64,000 bases of DNA from Opisthorchis felineus (lineage: Eukaryota; Platyhelminthes; Trematoda; Opisthorchiida; Opisthorchiidae), in assembly GCA_004794785.1 (NCBI GenBank), contig SJOL01003093.1, positions 103,509 through 167,508 on the forward strand. Reading direction: 5' to 3'. Position 1 is the stretch's first letter; each line of letters begins with the position of its first letter. The translations under genes were made by a program, and so were the position numbers. Below are positions 61,594-64,000 of this stretch, one piece after another. The notes below the pieces were generated by a model. The model did no database searches and had not been told where the DNA came from. It saw nothing but the letters and a program-made list of their open reading frames with translations.

Positions 61594-62261
61594 AATATGA
61601 AGCTATAGACGTTATGCAACTATTCACCTGGGTGGAATTTGCATTGGATATTCTATAGATGTTATTTCTTTTCTGAAGAACGCCGCGAAAAGTTAAAATA
61701 TGCTAGCATTTGATTTTGTGCTTTATCTCGTAAACTAGTAATCGCACGTGAATCGACGGTTGTCCGAGACTTTGAAAGTTTGCTCACTCAAAAGAAATGC
61801 TATGACCAACATGGCACTGAAGCGCGCAACCGAATTAGCCTGACTCCCCGTAAATTGTGCAACTTCAAAAAAACCATAATTTCGGGGAGATTAATTTCGC
61901 CTAAAATCCAGTGAGCGGCCACCGCCCCCTTTTCACCGTCCGCTGCCTCAGTCAATACCAAAACTGCTAAACGTCACCCCGTATTTTCAGAGGTTATCAC
62001 TTCTAGTTTAAAAGCGTCAAGTTTTGTCTTTAGCACGCCTCTGTTGACGCCATTTTCATCATCCCGATATCCAGTTTTCGCTCACACAGATTACCATCAT
62101 ATCATCCTTATGCAACTTGTTTCACTTGCACCAATGCCCCGATCTCCGTAGTGTTTAGACTGAGCCAATTTTCGCGAGACTTCAGTTGTTTTGACTCATT
62201 GTATGGCTGCTCCAGTTTGGCGCATCTCTGTGAGTCAGCAGCTGGTTTAACCTATGCCTTA

Positions 62262-62339
62262 TGGTGACTGCATATTAATGATCATGCTTTACGTCACGTC
62301 ACCCACCGGTTTGGGATCAATATTATTGTTATTGTTACT
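62262..62339 (+). repeat. 3' end of a third copy of the ~780-bp repeat family
   Basis: The sequence cacccaccggtttgggatcaat followed by attattgttattgtt is the reverse complement of the left ends of the copies at 52.9 and 60.6 kb. Similarity fades upstream of about 62262. Confidence 0.6.
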
Positions 62340-62988
62340 AAACTAAAGCCGCCGAACTAAAAGAACAAACCAGAATGTGAGAACTGGATAAGGGCCTTTA
62401 GCTTGCGCAAGACTACTGCATTCCAGAATGTCTGAAGTTCCACGGATTTGGTTTTACGGTGGGCGAGAGGGCGAGAGGGCAATCCGTGACCAATGAAGAA
62501 GACAGCGAAATCAGCTGGGAGTCAAATGGTGCGTGCTGTCAGTTCTTGAGCGGGCTTTTGACCCAGGCTTGAAAAGAGGCCTCTGGCAGTTCTCCGAACC
62601 AAGCAAGGGTCTTGGGGAACCTGGTCGTAGATTCGGAACAATTCGGCTAGCATGGCTGCCTCAGCAATATCGACCTCTCAAAATGAAAGTTGTGGAGCAA
62701 TAATAGAGTCGGCTTGGGCCTCATTTGAAAATAAATGTAAGAGGATGTCATTCCTAGCCCGCGTTTAGAGTCCAATCAGCAGTTTGGTTTTTTGGATAAG
62801 CGCGCAGAATCTTTTCGCTTCTGTTAAGGACGTAGTTCATGATGCTTTTTGTTCCAACCAACCACTGCTGATGATTAATACGAGCATCCATGTTACCCTC
62901 CAAGGAGTTACCATCATCCACACCTTATGAGCCCCCGAAAGTGATTTTCACGTTGATCAACTAAGCCAGGGGCCGGTTCTTATCTGGT

Positions 62989-63354
62989 AGCTACAGGCCA
63001 GTTGGACCCTCCGACATGCCGATAAAGACAGTAAGCCACATTTTCAAACAAGCTTTATAGCCCTGGCCCAACTCCTATTTTTTTCCCAGTCGTTCGGGTT
63101 TTGCACAAATGCCTTTGTCCTCTGAGAACCCAACACAAACTAAAATAAACCCGTCAGTGTCAAACGCCATTTTGGACTTTTCAAAAGCACTTGACCGAAT
63201 CCCACGCATTCTGGTGCTGCACAAGCTCAAGGCTCACAAGATTCAGGGGACGTATGCACTGCCGCATCCGGAAAAACATTCCAATCGCAGCTTGTCTGTT
63301 TTCATAGAATACCATAAAACCCTGTACTGGGATTGCTTTTCCCACCTGCCTTGA
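62989..63354 (+). mobile_element. CR1/Jockey-like RT fragment with motif A
   Basis: One frame reads SYRPVGPSDMPIKTVSHIFKQAL, a TAG at 63058-63060, then after a poorly matching stretch AILDFSKALDRIPRILVLHKLKAHKIQGT, and ends at TGA 63352-63354. LDFSKALDR is RT motif A with its catalytic Asp, and SYRPV matches the NYRPI box. The fragment is truncated at both ends and about 5.5 kb downstream of the other CR1-like remnant. Not functional. Confidence 0.8.
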
Positions 63355-64000
63355 ATACCTCCCACTTGCATTTTTAAGTAAGCGCCTGCTCCTTGCGATA
63401 TATAAATCCCTGGAGTGATTAAGCCATGGATATTTGGTTGAAGGTAACCCAGGAGGGTTTCAATCACTGAACTGACACCTTTCGCTTAATGATGGCAAGC
63501 AGGCCAATATATATCTGATGCAACTTTGGGTGCGCGCGACAAGGACTGACCATATGACGTTACGAAAGATACCACGAAGAGGAATAAGGCACGTGGCTGC
63601 CTCCGAGCGTGCTTTGGTGGTTACAACCAAACGAGTGACGTGCAATACCAAAACCTTCGGGAAGCCAAAAGAATGTCGGAGCTGGGCTTCTATATGGTAC
63701 TAATAATGCTGGATACAAATTCAAAAAATATACAAACCCCGACAGTAGATACTCGTCTGGTCTGCTGGTCTGCTTGGACTATAACAGTACAAACCAAATG
63801 AGCAAACAGGCTCCCACATGGTAGGATTACACGTGCATGAGGTCTACCAAAAATTGGCTGGATGACCTCAAGGTCAAATGAGTAAAATGGCAGGAACAAA
63901 CAAACGCTGGTTCATACGCACGCACTAAACACAAAAGTGGAGTGTGGGTTACCTATATGAGCAGAAAAAACTTGAAGAATTTCAAATGTCAAAGTAATGA
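63355..64000. other. Unassigned DNA
   Basis: Nothing further recognised up to the window end. Confidence 0.4.

Overview
The window looks like intergenic and intronic DNA of a metazoan. A parasitic flatworm (trematode or cestode) is my best inference; the species cannot be fixed from sequence alone. Reasons: one spliced protein gene with a ~5 kb intron, gene-poor DNA of moderate GC, 5'-truncated non-LTR retrotransposons with short 3' microsatellite tails, a tRNA-derived SINE family in many copies, and dispersed repeats carrying hammerhead-ribozyme cores like those of schistosome Sm-alpha repeats.

Layout. 1-31 kb: mostly unassignable DNA, with two RTE-like reverse-transcriptase remnants (1.1-1.8 kb plus; 20.3-21.6 kb minus), two full-length SINE copies (22.1 and 30.7 kb), one doubtful SINE remnant (3.9 kb) and five copies or fragments of a hammerhead-bearing repeat (0.9, 5.3, 7.7, 12.8, 27.3 kb). 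32.0-39.2 kb: the only confident host gene, on the minus strand, NADPH-dependent diflavin oxidoreductase 1 (NDOR1/Tah18). It has two coding exons: exon 1 (38266-39219) carries the flavodoxin/FMN domain and exon 2 (32056-33273) the FAD and NADPH domains. The 4,992-bp intron between them holds a foldback repeat, a young SINE with a perfect 13-bp target-site duplication, a plus-strand hammerhead candidate, a TA microsatellite with an assembly gap, and the integrase tail and probable LTR edge of a Ty3/Gypsy element. 39.7-45 kb: a retroelement cluster with tandem RTE-like remnants, four SINE copies, and a Gypsy RNase H fragment interrupted by one SINE (TSD gtcacca) and by a TA microsatellite. 45-56 kb: no confident gene; weak exon-like segments on the minus strand at 46.3-51.8 kb. 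52.9-64 kb: a ~780-bp dispersed repeat in two copies plus a third 3' end, two CR1/Jockey-like RT remnants, and a ~133-bp tandem repeat at about 60 kb.

Functionally, only NDOR1 is expected to make a working protein. With anamorsin (CIAPIN1/Dre2) it would supply electrons to cytosolic iron-sulfur cluster assembly. All RT, RNase H and integrase sequences seen are broken by stops, frameshifts, insertions or 5' truncation. The most unusual content is the set of hammerhead-ribozyme repeats, one of which (5298-5340, minus) keeps almost the whole catalytic core and a six-pair stem I.
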